Part shown: positions 18,556 through 27,160 of the stretch, one piece after another | Layout of the letters: each line of letters opens with the position of its first letter | How positions within the stretch are numbered: position 1 is the first letter of the stretch | Source: Bifidobacterium erythrocebi | GTDB taxonomy: Bacteria > Actinomycetota > Actinomycetes > Actinomycetales > Bifidobacteriaceae | DNA length: 64,000 nt | Assembly: GCF_012932675.1 (NCBI RefSeq) | Contig: NZ_JAAIIF010000006.1 | Location: forward strand, 186,001 to 250,000 | Direction: 5' to 3' | Program-made: the position numbers and the translations under genes | Notes under the pieces: model-generated | The model's database searches: none | What the model was told of the DNA's origin: nothing | The model's input: the letters and a program-made list of their open reading frames with translations, nothing else

Positions 18556-19281
18556 ATGTCCCTTACCCTTTTGCCCGCAGTGGATGTTCGCGACGGCAAG
18601 GCAGTGCGTCTGCGCCAGGGCGAATCCGGGTCGGAAACCGATTACGGCTCCCCGCTGGAGGCCGCCCGCACGTGGGTCGAATCCGGTGCGGAATGGATCC
18701 ACCTGGTCGATCTGGATGCCGCCTTCGGTACCGGCGACAACCGTGACCAGCTGCGTGCCATCGTCAAGGAGCTGGGCGACAAGGTGAACATCGAGATGTC
18801 CGGCGGCGTGCGTGATGACGCTTCGCTGGAAGCGGCGCTGGAAGCCGGAGCCGCCCGTGTGAACATCGGCACCGCCGCTCTGGAGAACCCAGATTGGACC
18901 GCTTCCGTCATCAAGAAGTACGGCGATCGCGTGGCGGTGGGCCTTGACGTGCGTGGCCATACGCTTGCCGCCCGCGGCTGGGTGAAGGAAGGCGGCGATC
19001 TGTTCGAGACCATGAAGTTCCTCGACTCCGTCGGCTGCTCCCGGTACGTGGTCACCGATGTCGCCCGTGACGGCATGATGAGCGGCCCGAACATCGATCT
19101 GCTGCGTGAGGTCGCCGAACGCACCGACGCGAAGGTCACCGCATCCGGCGGCATTTCCAAGCTCGACGATCTGCGCAACATCAAGCAGCTTGCCGAGCTC
19201 GGCGTGGACTCCGCGATTCTCGGCAAGTCGCTGTACGCCTGTGCATTCACGCTCGAAGAGGCGCTTGAGGTCGCTCGCTGA
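18556..19281 (+). CDS. hisA: ProFAR isomerase HisA, probably bifunctional PriA
   Basis: A 241-residue (beta/alpha)8 isomerase that converts ProFAR to PRFAR. The N-terminal [19 protein letters not shown] carries the catalytic Asp of strand 1, and the second Asp lies in [15 protein letters not shown]. Two phosphate sites are GGVRDD and [10 protein letters not shown]. In actinobacteria this clade often also serves tryptophan synthesis (PriA, TrpF activity); the sequence alone does not prove that here. AAGGAG precedes the ATG, and a terminator closes the operon. Confidence 0.93.
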   Translation: MSLTLLPAVDVRDGKAVRLRQGESGSETDYGSPLEAARTWVESGAEWIHLVDLDAAFGTGDNRDQLRAIVKELGDKVNIEMSGGVRDDASLEAALEAGAARVNIGTAALENPDWTASVIKKYGDRVAVGLDVRGHTLAARGWVKEGGDLFETMKFLDSVGCSRYVVTDVARDGMMSGPNIDLLREVAERTDAKVTASGGISKLDDLRNIKQLAELGVDSAILGKSLYACAFTLEEALEVAR

Positions 19282-19302
19282 TTTCGGGCACAGCTCAAAT
19301 CC

Positions 19303-19352
19303 AAAAGGCTCGTTTCCGGCTGGGAAAACCCCAAACCGGAAACGAGCCTTTT
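19303..19352. terminator. Bidirectional terminator between hisA and the DUF2252 gene
   Basis: A 17-bp perfect inverted repeat begins AAAAGGCTCG and ends CGAGCCTTTT. A and T runs on opposite sides allow it to serve both converging genes. Confidence 0.9.
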
Positions 19353-19401
19353 CGTGGATCCGAACCGAGCGGTGCCAGGTGCCGGACAGCGGGTTATCGT
19401 C

Positions 19402-20853
19402 CTACTTCTTGGAGCAGGGCAGCTCCCCGGATTCGATGAGCGAACGGAACAGCGCGTAATCCTCATCGTTCTGATCCGCATACGAATCGGCGAACGACAC
19501 GATCGCCCTGTCGAATTCGTCGGTGCGACCCAAATAGCTTGAGATCGCGATGCTGTCACCGGTACGCGCATGGGCATGCGCCAAGCACCGCGCGCACATA
19601 CGCGACAGATCGCTCAGCGTGTACTCGTTAAGATGATCGATGTCGATCGAGCCCTTGCCGTTCCACAGCTGACGAACGTAATAATCGCGCCGCTGCCCGT
19701 CATCCGCATTGAAATTCGCCCAGCCGAGCAGCACGTCGGCGGTCGACTGGATGAGCTTCTGCCCCTGCACCACGCGCTCGCCGTGCGTGGCGTATCTGGA
19801 ATGCCCGACGAACCGTTCCAGCACCGACTCCGTGGCCTCCTTCATCTGCAGCATCAGCGGATCGTCCAGATCGCGCCCCGTCAGAATCGACACCCATGCC
19901 CGCGTGCCGACGGAACCGACGCCCACCACCTTGCGGGCGGTGTCGTGGTAGCGGTACTGGTCGAACACATGGCGGCGATCCTCGTACAGGCTGTGGCGGT
20001 AGTCGTTCATCAACGCCTCCAGCCTGGTCTGTATGGTCTCCAGATCGGCGTAATCCTGCAGCTCGTTGATCGGCACCAATGCCGGCGGCTTCGATTTGAA
20101 CCGCAGCTTGTCGCCGTCAAGGTAGGTGAGCTTGGCGGCGGCGCTGCTCGAATCCTTCATCATCGCCTTGGCGGCCGCCGCGCGCAGCGTACGATTACGT
20201 TTGCCGTTTTGCGTGTATTCATAGCGATCCAACGACTCCTGAACATCCAGATGGTCGTACCACATATCGAGATAGTTCATATGGGAGTACTGCTCGATGC
20301 GCTCGCGATAGGTGTGCACGCAGCGTGCCACGGCCTCATGGCATGCTGCGGGGCTCAGCTTGTTCGCGCGCCCGCAGATCTCCACGGACACGGCAAGACG
20401 CTTGACATCCCACTCCCAAGGCCCGGTGGTGGTCTCGTCGAAATCGTTGATGTCGAACACCAGACGGCGCGAGGGAGAGAAGAACATGCCGAAATTGCCG
20501 ATATGCGCGTCTCCCACGCACTGCACGGGAATGCCGGTCACAGGGGTCGTCGCCAGATCGTTGGCCATGATCAGCGCGGTACCGCGGTAGAACGTGAATG
20601 CGGATGCGCTCATGCGATAGTAGCGCAACGGCACCAGCGCCTGCACGCGTTGACGCGACTGCTCCTCAAGCAGGCCGATGATGTCGCGTCTGTTCTTGCG
20701 CACACGCCATATGGCGTGGCTGGAGAGCGGCACCCGGCTGCGCACCTCAAGACCTGCGCGGGCCCGCTGTTCGGCTGAGGAGGCCTGCTTCCATGATGTG
20801 ATGTCCACAATAGGCCGATCCGCGTCGGCTCTGACTACATTCGTATCGTTCAC
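19402..20853 (-). CDS. DUF2252 family protein (kinase-like fold)
   Basis: A 483-residue cytoplasmic protein of the DUF2252 family. The central motifs CVGDAHIGNFGMFF and VFDINDFDETTTGPWEWDVKRL resemble the catalytic HxD-x4-N and DxD motifs of aminoglycoside-phosphotransferase-like kinases. The N-terminal FYRGTALIMANDLA and the C-terminal GWANFNADDGQRRDYYVRQLWNGKGS are also typical of the family. The substrate is unknown. It is a single-gene unit divergent from glnA, with 199 bp between the two starts. Confidence 0.8.
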   Translation of the reverse strand: MNDTNVVRADADRPIVDITSWKQASSAEQRARAGLEVRSRVPLSSHAIWRVRKNRRDIIGLLEEQSRQRVQALVPLRYYRMSASAFTFYRGTALIMANDLATTPVTGIPVQCVGDAHIGNFGMFFSPSRRLVFDINDFDETTTGPWEWDVKRLAVSVEICGRANKLSPAACHEAVARCVHTYRERIEQYSHMNYLDMWYDHLDVQESLDRYEYTQNGKRNRTLRAAAAKAMMKDSSSAAAKLTYLDGDKLRFKSKPPALVPINELQDYADLETIQTRLEALMNDYRHSLYEDRRHVFDQYRYHDTARKVVGVGSVGTRAWVSILTGRDLDDPLMLQMKEATESVLERFVGHSRYATHGERVVQGQKLIQSTADVLLGWANFNADDGQRRDYYVRQLWNGKGSIDIDHLNEYTLSDLSRMCARCLAHAHARTGDSIAISSYLGRTDEFDRAIVSFADSYADQNDEDYALFRSLIESGELPCSKK

Positions 20854-21052
20854 AACCGGTATCGTATAGCGTTTTACACGCCGATGAAGGCCGTAACGGA
20901 GCTAAACTACCGGGGCAGGGGCTGCAACCGTTGGCATTTTCGCGGCGTTCCGACAGGCGGATACGGGATGGACGGGCAGCCGGAACAGGCGCGGAACGGA
21001 CACGACTTGTGTTAACGATGCTCGTAACACTCGCATGGAACCATAGGGCACT

Positions 21053-22390
21053 ATGGATAAGCAGCAGGAGTTTGCTCTGCGCACGGTCGAAGAACGCGAC
21101 GTGCGCTTCATTCGGTTATGGTTCACCGACGTGCTCGGCACACTGAAATCAGTCGCCATCGCACCTGCGGAACTTGAAGCGGCATTCGAGGAGGGACTCG
21201 GTTTCGACGGATCTGCCATCGAGGGCATGACCCGTGTCTCCGAAGACGACATGATCGTCAAGCCCGATCCCTCGACGTTCCAGATTCTGCCGTGGCGTGG
21301 CGGCCCTCAGGGCACGGCCCGCATGTTCTGCGACGTATTGACCCCGGACGGGGAGCCGAGCCTGGGAGACCCGCGCCACGTGCTTAAGCGCGCGCTCGCG
21401 AAGGCGAAGGAACGTGGCTTCACCTTCTACGTCCATCCGGAGATCGAGTTCTATCTGTTCGAAAGCCAGAACGATTGGTCGCAGACCCCCAAGCCCATCG
21501 ACGAGGGCGGCTACTTCGACCACGTGCCGCGCAGCCCGGGCATGGACTTCCGCCGCGCCACCGTGAACATGCTCGAACAGATGGGCATTTCGGTGGAGTA
21601 TTCCCACCACGAGGGTGGGCCCGGCCAGAACGAGATCGATCTGCGCTATGCGGACGCGCTCACCACGGCCGACAACATCATGACCTTCCGCACCGTCGTC
21701 AAGGAGATTTCGCTGGAGCGCGGCATTCATGCCAGCTTCATGCCCAAGCCTCTGGCCGATGCCCCCGGTTCCGGCATGCACACGCATCTGAGCCTGTTCG
21801 AAGGCGATTCCAACGCCTTCTACGAGGCGGGCCAGGAATTCAACATGTCCCTCACGGCACGCCAGTTCGCCGCCGGCATTCTCGCCCACGCGGCCGAGAT
21901 CTGCGCGGTGACCGACCAGTACGTGAACTCGTACAAGCGTCTGTGGGGCGGCAACGAGGCGCCGAGCTACATCTGCTGGGGCCATAACAACCGTTCCGCG
22001 CTGCTGCGCATCCCGCAGTACAAGCCGGGCAAGGGCAATTCCGCGCGCATGGAGTTCCGTGCGCTCGACCCGGTGGCCAACCCGTATCTCGCGTATTCGG
22101 TGTTGCTGGCGGCCGGTCTTGACGGCATCGACAAGCAGATGACGTTGGGCGAGCCCACCAGCGACGACGTATGGGAGTTCACCGACGCCGAACGTCAGGC
22201 CATGGGCATCGCGCCGCTGCCTACCTCGCTCGGCGAGGCGCTGGAGATCATGGAGAAATCCGACTTCGTGGCCGACGTGCTCGGCGAGCATGTGTTCGAG
22301 TACTTCCTGGCCAACAAGCGCCAGGAATGGCATGAGTACAACCGTCAGGTCACGCCGTTCGAGCTGAAGAAGTATCTGCCGAAGCTGTGA
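21053..22390 (+). CDS. glnA: Glutamine synthetase, type I (short form)
   Basis: A 445-residue glutamine synthetase that makes glutamine from glutamate, ammonia and ATP. Family blocks are FDGSAIEGM, the metal-site ligands in HPEIEFYLFE, GPGQNEIDLRY, the ATP site GSGMHTHLSLF, NSYKRLWGGNEAPSYICWG and ARMEFRALDPVANPYLAYS. The C-terminal region lacks the tyrosine motif (NLY-D-LPP) that is adenylylated in GSI-beta enzymes, so regulation by adenylylation is not expected. It is monocistronic with a strong terminator. Confidence 0.95.
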   Translation: MDKQQEFALRTVEERDVRFIRLWFTDVLGTLKSVAIAPAELEAAFEEGLGFDGSAIEGMTRVSEDDMIVKPDPSTFQILPWRGGPQGTARMFCDVLTPDGEPSLGDPRHVLKRALAKAKERGFTFYVHPEIEFYLFESQNDWSQTPKPIDEGGYFDHVPRSPGMDFRRATVNMLEQMGISVEYSHHEGGPGQNEIDLRYADALTTADNIMTFRTVVKEISLERGIHASFMPKPLADAPGSGMHTHLSLFEGDSNAFYEAGQEFNMSLTARQFAAGILAHAAEICAVTDQYVNSYKRLWGGNEAPSYICWGHNNRSALLRIPQYKPGKGNSARMEFRALDPVANPYLAYSVLLAAGLDGIDKQMTLGEPTSDDVWEFTDAERQAMGIAPLPTSLGEALEIMEKSDFVADVLGEHVFEYFLANKRQEWHEYNRQVTPFELKKYLPKL

Positions 22391-22468
22391 CGCTGTGATA
22401 TTGGTCGCGGATGCCGCACCGTACGGCTGATTGGCGACCATGTGCTGCGGTCATCCGCAGCAGACAGG

Positions 22469-22510
22469 AGGCCGCCACCGGGTGTCATACCCGGTGGCGG
22501 CCTCTATATA
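22469..22510. terminator. Terminator between glnA and the convergent membrane-protein gene
   Basis: A 15-bp perfect GC-rich inverted repeat (22469-22483 with 22489-22503, five-base loop) is followed by an AT-rich tract. Confidence 0.85.
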
Positions 22511-22524
22511 TTCTCGTTGTTGTC

Positions 22525-23925
22525 TTAATCGATGCTGTTGACGGACGGGTCGAAGGTTCTGCGCATCGAAAGCTTATCGTCGTCGGTTATGGTGAATGTG
22601 ACGGGGGAGTGCTCGTCGTTGAGCTGGAACATGAACACGCCTGTCGTCTGCACGCCGTTTTCGGTATTGGGATCGTGCCAGAGGACGCAGTCGAGCTTGT
22701 TGCCGTTCTGTGACGCCTTGACATACGCATAGTCTATGAAGTTGTCGTATAGTTTGAAGCGGTTGTCGATATACCGGGGGATACGGATCATGGCAACGGG
22801 ATTGCCCTTGCTGTCGTGCAGTTTGGCCATGGAATCGATGCGGAAGTGCATGCTGGTGTTTCTCTTCTTGACGGTGCCGTCCTCATGGAATGCCGACTTG
22901 TCGACCTGCGGCGGCTTCGGGACGCTGGTATAGGCCACGCGCTTCAGGCGGGTTCCGGTATTGCGTTCGGTGCCGATTGCGTCGAGGGTGAATGCGGAAC
23001 GTACGATATTCGCATGCCCGAGGTTCGACAGCAATACGGTGATGGGAGCGTCCGACTTGGGGAGGAGGTAATAGACGACGTATCTGGAGGATTCGCGTGG
23101 TTTGAGTTCGTCTCTGTTGAGATTCCGCGTTGCGGCACCGGGCACCGTCGTCTTGGTCAGTTCGACGCCGTTCTGCGCGACGAAGGTATTCATCTCCAGT
23201 CCCGGCGCGAATGTCTTGATACTGATGTTCTTGCACTCATAGGTCACCGCGACGGTATCTTCCTTGTAGGATGTCTTCGGCCCGATGCGCACGTCGGCGA
23301 TGCCGACATGCATGCCGGTGCCGTTGTCGTAGCCGTACAGATTCCCTGCATTCTCGTATGTCGTTTCATGCTGTGCGTACTTTGAGTAGTCATCGGTCTT
23401 CATCTCGAACGAGTAGACGAGGTTGTCGAAGCGTTCGGTCAGTGTGCCCGGGCCGCATTTGATCAGTCCGGTGATGAATACCAAGACTGCGATCAGCACT
23501 AAGGGAACGACCCACATCATGAGCAATAGGTCCGTCGAGGATCGTTCTTGCAGGGGGTCGGTTTCCGATGCATCGGACGGTTCCGGATCATCGTCCAGAT
23601 CCTCGTCCGGATCTTCGTCCGATTCGTCCGGAAAGTCGTCATCGGCGTCGTTCAGGAACTCCTCGCCCCGGTGGTTGGCCTTTGCCTCGCTTCCCGAATC
23701 GTTCCCGAAGATATTCGCTCTATTCTCCGGATGCTTTGCGGCATCCTTTTCCGGTTGTGCTTCCGGATCGTTCCGCGACTTCTGCGGGCTTGCGTAGCGT
23801 TGCTGCTCGCGTGCCTCGCGCAGTGCATGCTCGCGATCGACATCATCGGACAGCTTGCCGGCATTCGTGCCGGGATCGACGTAATCATTTCCCCCGAACG
23901 GGTCGATATAGTCGTTATGCGACAT
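22525..23925 (-). CDS. Membrane-anchored protein with acidic cytoplasmic region and DUF5067-like domain
   Basis: A 466-residue protein. Residues 1-130 are hydrophilic and very acidic, with Asp/Glu runs near 93-125 and a DYIDP/DYVDP repeat at the start. One membrane helix spans about 133-155. The outside part contains an Ig-like beta domain similar to DUF5067 (VAVTYECKNISIKTF, GVELTKTTVPGA, SRYVVYYLLPKSDAPITV). By family analogy it is displayed on the cell surface; function is unknown. The start at 23925 has AAGGAG 11 bases upstream. The divergent neighbour at 24156 is also a membrane-anchored protein. Confidence 0.7.
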   Translation of the reverse strand: MSHNDYIDPFGGNDYVDPGTNAGKLSDDVDREHALREAREQQRYASPQKSRNDPEAQPEKDAAKHPENRANIFGNDSGSEAKANHRGEEFLNDADDDFPDESDEDPDEDLDDDPEPSDASETDPLQERSSTDLLLMMWVVPLVLIAVLVFITGLIKCGPGTLTERFDNLVYSFEMKTDDYSKYAQHETTYENAGNLYGYDNGTGMHVGIADVRIGPKTSYKEDTVAVTYECKNISIKTFAPGLEMNTFVAQNGVELTKTTVPGAATRNLNRDELKPRESSRYVVYYLLPKSDAPITVLLSNLGHANIVRSAFTLDAIGTERNTGTRLKRVAYTSVPKPPQVDKSAFHEDGTVKKRNTSMHFRIDSMAKLHDSKGNPVAMIRIPRYIDNRFKLYDNFIDYAYVKASQNGNKLDCVLWHDPNTENGVQTTGVFMFQLNDEHSPVTFTITDDDKLSMRRTFDPSVNSID

Positions 23926-24155
23926 CCCCAGTGAAGCTCCTTCGTCTTCGTTTCCTCTCCGCGGACATCCTATCCAAAGCCTCCTGTGCCCGCCGGGCGA
24001 ATATCACATCGCAGATGGAATGTTTTCGTATTCGTCGCAACCGGCGGATACGTCCAAGGCGGTGTCTCTCTCCTTTCCCCCGCGTTTTGTGATTATTCGG
24101 TTCCGAATCCAAGGCGTATGCCGATCGCGACGGGTCTTGTGCGAAGGTGGAACGG

Positions 24156-25079
24156 ATGGCAGATACACGCAAGAAGAAGACAGGCACGGCGCGCGGCAAA
24201 GGCTCCGCGCCGAAAGGCCGCAAGCGCAGGAAAAAGGTCACGCTGACACAGCGTTGGAAACGTGCCAGCTTCGCCAAGCGTTTCAAGATCGTCTCCATCG
24301 GCACGGTCGTCGTGGTCGTCGTGGTGGCGCTGGTGACGGGTCTCGTGCACTTCCTACGCTGGTACAACGATCTGCAGGCCGCCGAGGCGCGGCAGTTGGA
24401 ATTGGCGCAGCAATACAACTTCGACCCCGGCAACATCATCTCGGACGGTCAGTTCTTCAACGGCAATGCCATGAGCGAGGCGGAGATTCAATCCTTCCTC
24501 GAATCCAAGGGCGGTGCCATCGCCTCGATGAGGTTCGATACGAAAACCCAGAAGGCCGACGACCTATGCGGCGAATATCGGGGCGCGGCCAAGGAAAGCG
24601 CCGCAGCGATCATCGAACAATCCGGCCGCGTCTGCAAGGTGAGCCAGAAGGTGCTGCTCACCGTGCTGCAGAAGGAACAGCATCTCGTCACCGCCACCGA
24701 TCCGAGCGACTTCCAGCTCAAGGCGGCCATGGGATTGAGCTGCCCGGACGACGACAGCTGCGACCCGCAGTATGCGGGGTTCTTCAACCAGGTGTTCGGC
24801 GCGGCGAAACGCTACCGGTACTACGTCAAGCATGAAAACGACTACGGGTACCAATCGGGAAAGCTCACGCCGATTCTGTACAATCCGAACCAGGCATGCG
24901 GCACTGCTGATGTCTACATCCGTAACAAGGCGACGGCCCTGCTGTACATCTACACGCCGTACCAGCCCAACAAGGCGGCGCTTGAGGCCGGCGACGGCGA
25001 GGGCGACGACTGCTCCAGCTACGGCAATCGCAATTTCTCGAACATCTACAGTTACTGGTTCGGCAATCCTCGCAAATAA
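24156..25079 (+). CDS. Membrane-anchored extracytoplasmic protein of unknown function
   Basis: A 307-residue protein with a very basic N-terminus (residues 1-43, rich in Lys and Arg), a Val-rich membrane helix at about 44-66, and a 240-residue outside domain. That domain includes ISDGQFFNGNAMSEAEIQSFL, VCKVSQKVLLTVLQKEQHLV, ACGTADVYIRNKATALLYIYTPY and the C-terminal SNIYSYWFGNP. This pattern recurs in secreted actinobacterial proteins of unknown role, sometimes annotated as hemagglutinin-like. Four cysteines outside the membrane could form disulfides. ATG 24156 follows AAGGTGG and is preferred to 24147. Confidence 0.7.
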   Translation: MADTRKKKTGTARGKGSAPKGRKRRKKVTLTQRWKRASFAKRFKIVSIGTVVVVVVVALVTGLVHFLRWYNDLQAAEARQLELAQQYNFDPGNIISDGQFFNGNAMSEAEIQSFLESKGGAIASMRFDTKTQKADDLCGEYRGAAKESAAAIIEQSGRVCKVSQKVLLTVLQKEQHLVTATDPSDFQLKAAMGLSCPDDDSCDPQYAGFFNQVFGAAKRYRYYVKHENDYGYQSGKLTPILYNPNQACGTADVYIRNKATALLYIYTPYQPNKAALEAGDGEGDDCSSYGNRNFSNIYSYWFGNPRK

Positions 25080-25099
25080 CGGAGATCGGGTTGGTTGTT

Positions 25100-25142
25100 C
25101 GTGCCCGGCATGGTCATCGTCCATGCCGGGCACGATTGCTTT
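25100..25142 (+). terminator. Terminator after the membrane-anchored protein
   Basis: A 14-bp perfect inverted repeat (25100-25113 with 25121-25134) is followed by a T-containing tract. Confidence 0.75.
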
Positions 25143-25333
25143 CAAACAGCCTAGGCACGGTCCTTTCCCGGGCCGGCTGGGCTGGGAGGGGAACGGAACC
25201 CATGCCTGCTGTAGACTGAAGTACGGTCGTTCCGCAACAGAGGCGGATCGGCGCGACGGTTCCTTCGGTGATCGTCGTTCATTGTGCAGACCATGGGAAG
25301 AGCGTCTGCCATATGTAACCGATAAGGGAAGAG

Positions 25334-25840
25334 ATGAGAGTACATTCGGCTCGTGCCATGGCGGCACTGGCAACGGTATTGGCGATGGTTTGCCTGTGCT
25401 GCACGGCATGCGGCCCAGAGCCGAAGGTGGATGAGGAAACCGTCAGATCGGTGGAGACATCATTGGCTAAACGGATTGTGGGCAGCTACACCGGCATACG
25501 CATCATCGTCTTTACGGATTTTCAGTATTCAAGCCAGAACAAGGCGACCACATATTATATGAACGTCAATGGCTGGAAATATTCGTACGATGTGGATGGC
25601 AGGCCCGGCAATGATGCGGGAAGCTACCGGGCGGGAACATCGTCGAGCAGCGATTGGTTCGGCAATAAACAGCTGCGTGATGTCGCACAGCGCAATCCAG
25701 CGGTTGCGGACAGCGACATCGCGGGCGTATCGCTCGACGGCGTGCAGGTGGTCTACCGTACGCAGCCGGCGGGTCACACATCGACGGGTAACACCACACA
25801 TCACCATCGGCACCGTCATTTCAGGCATCATCATCACTGA
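25334..25840 (+). CDS. Putative lipoprotein with histidine-rich C-terminus
   Basis: A 168-residue secreted protein. The N-terminus is a signal peptide (MRVHSARAMAALATVLAMV) running into a Cys-rich end; C26 in CTACG is the likely lipidated cysteine, although the lipobox has Cys instead of Leu at -3. The middle (residues 40-145) is a small unrecognised domain. The last 15 residues are mostly His and Arg, ending HHHH, which suggests metal binding or a pH-sensitive tail. AAGGGAAGAG precedes the ATG. It is a single-gene unit between two terminators. Confidence 0.65.
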   Translation: MRVHSARAMAALATVLAMVCLCCTACGPEPKVDEETVRSVETSLAKRIVGSYTGIRIIVFTDFQYSSQNKATTYYMNVNGWKYSYDVDGRPGNDAGSYRAGTSSSSDWFGNKQLRDVAQRNPAVADSDIAGVSLDGVQVVYRTQPAGHTSTGNTTHHHRHRHFRHHHH

Positions 25841-25876
25841 GACGATGCGCGGCGGATACGATGACAAGATATGACG

Positions 25877-25912
25877 ATGGCCCGTCTTCCCAAGCAGGGG
25901 AGACGGGCCATT
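25877..25912. terminator. Terminator between the lipoprotein gene and serA
   Basis: An 11-bp perfect inverted repeat (25877-25887 with 25901-25911) is followed by TTT on the plus strand. The two genes converge on it. Confidence 0.75.
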
Positions 25913-25950
25913 TGCGTACGTTGCGTATATCCGAAACGAGGCGGGCTATG

Positions 25951-27150
25951 TCAGCTGATCACGCGCATGCGGATGGTGCCCTCGATGGACTGCAGGGCTT
26001 CGAGCGTCTTGGGGCTCGGGCGCTGCGCCACATCGGTGACCACGTAGCCGAGCTCGCCCTCGGTGCCAAGGGCCTGAGCCGCGATGTTGATGTTCTCCTC
26101 GCCGAGCACATGGTTCACGCGGGCCAGCACGCCGGGCAGGTTCGAATGCAGGTGCGCGATGCGCGCCACGCCACGGTTCTCGCTCAGGTTGATCTGGGGC
26201 AGGTTCACCGACAGGGACGTGGATCCCTTCTCCCAGTAATCCTCCAGACGCTGCGAGACGAAATGGCCGATGGATTCCTGCGCCTCCAGAGTGGAGCCGC
26301 CGATATGCGGGGTCAGGATCATGTTGTCCTCATCCGCCAGCACCGTCTCGAACGAATCGCCGCTCTTCTTCGGCTCGACGGGGAACACGTCCACAGCCGC
26401 GCCGGCGATATGGCCGGAATCCAGATGCTGCTTCAACGCATCCAGGTCGGCCACGAAACCGCGGGACAGATTCAGGAAGATGGAATCCTGCTTCATATGC
26501 GCGAACTGATCCTCGCCGAAGAAACCGGTGTTGGACTTGCGGCCGTCCACGTGAAGCGTCACGATATCGGACTGTTCCAGCAGCTCGTTCAGGGTCTCGC
26601 AGCGCCGTGCGTTGCCCAGGGCAAGCTTCTCCTCCAGATCGTAGAACACCACGCGCATGCCGAGCGCCTCGGCCAGCACGGACAGCTGGGAGCCGATATT
26701 GCCGTAGCCGATGATGCCCAAGGTCTTGCCGCGGACCTCATGGGAGCCGGTGGCGGACTTGTCCCACATGCCGTGCTTCATGTGATGCGTGTGCGCGGGG
26801 ATGCGGCGCAGCAGACAGATGATGTCGCCGATGACCAGCTCCACCACGGAACGGGTGTTCGAATACGGTGCGTTGAACACGGCGATGCCGCGCTCGCCGG
26901 CGTAGTCAAGGTCGACCTGATTGGTGCCGATGCAGAAGCAGCCGACGGCGCTGAGGTTCGGTCGTGCGTCGATGACCTTCTTCGTGACGGTCGTCTTGGA
27001 CCTCACACCGAGCAGATCGACGCCATCGAGCGCTTCGATGAGCTCATCCTCGCTCAAAGCGCCCTTCATGGTGGTGACGGTGAAACCGTGATCGCGCAGC
27101 GACTTGGCCGCGTCGGGATGGATGTTTTCCAATAACAGTGCTTGAGGCAT
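25951..27150 (-). CDS. serA: D-3-phosphoglycerate dehydrogenase
   Basis: A 399-residue enzyme catalysing the first step of serine synthesis. It has the NAD-binding glycine motif GIIGYGNIGSQL, catalytic Arg/Glu/His blocks (NLSRGFVADLDAL, DVFPVEP, TPHIGGSTLEAQ) and a C-terminal ACT regulatory domain (HLHSNLPGVLARVNHVLGEENINIA) for serine feedback. Size matches the short SerA form with one ACT domain. AAGGTGGG precedes ATG 27150; a longer start at 27201 would overlap the upstream gene. Only ten bases separate it from the helicase gene, so the two are probably cotranscribed. Confidence 0.93.
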   Translation of the reverse strand: MPQALLLENIHPDAAKSLRDHGFTVTTMKGALSEDELIEALDGVDLLGVRSKTTVTKKVIDARPNLSAVGCFCIGTNQVDLDYAGERGIAVFNAPYSNTRSVVELVIGDIICLLRRIPAHTHHMKHGMWDKSATGSHEVRGKTLGIIGYGNIGSQLSVLAEALGMRVVFYDLEEKLALGNARRCETLNELLEQSDIVTLHVDGRKSNTGFFGEDQFAHMKQDSIFLNLSRGFVADLDALKQHLDSGHIAGAAVDVFPVEPKKSGDSFETVLADEDNMILTPHIGGSTLEAQESIGHFVSQRLEDYWEKGSTSLSVNLPQINLSENRGVARIAHLHSNLPGVLARVNHVLGEENINIAAQALGTEGELGYVVTDVAQRPSPKTLEALQSIEGTIRMRVIS

Positions 27151-27160
27151 GTTTCCCACC

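Noticed and set aside
21011-21045. GlnR-like GTTAAC / GTAAC / GGAAC series before glnA
   Set aside because: Spacing between the half sites (12 and 13 bases) does not match the expected 11-base period, so I do not call a GlnR operator.
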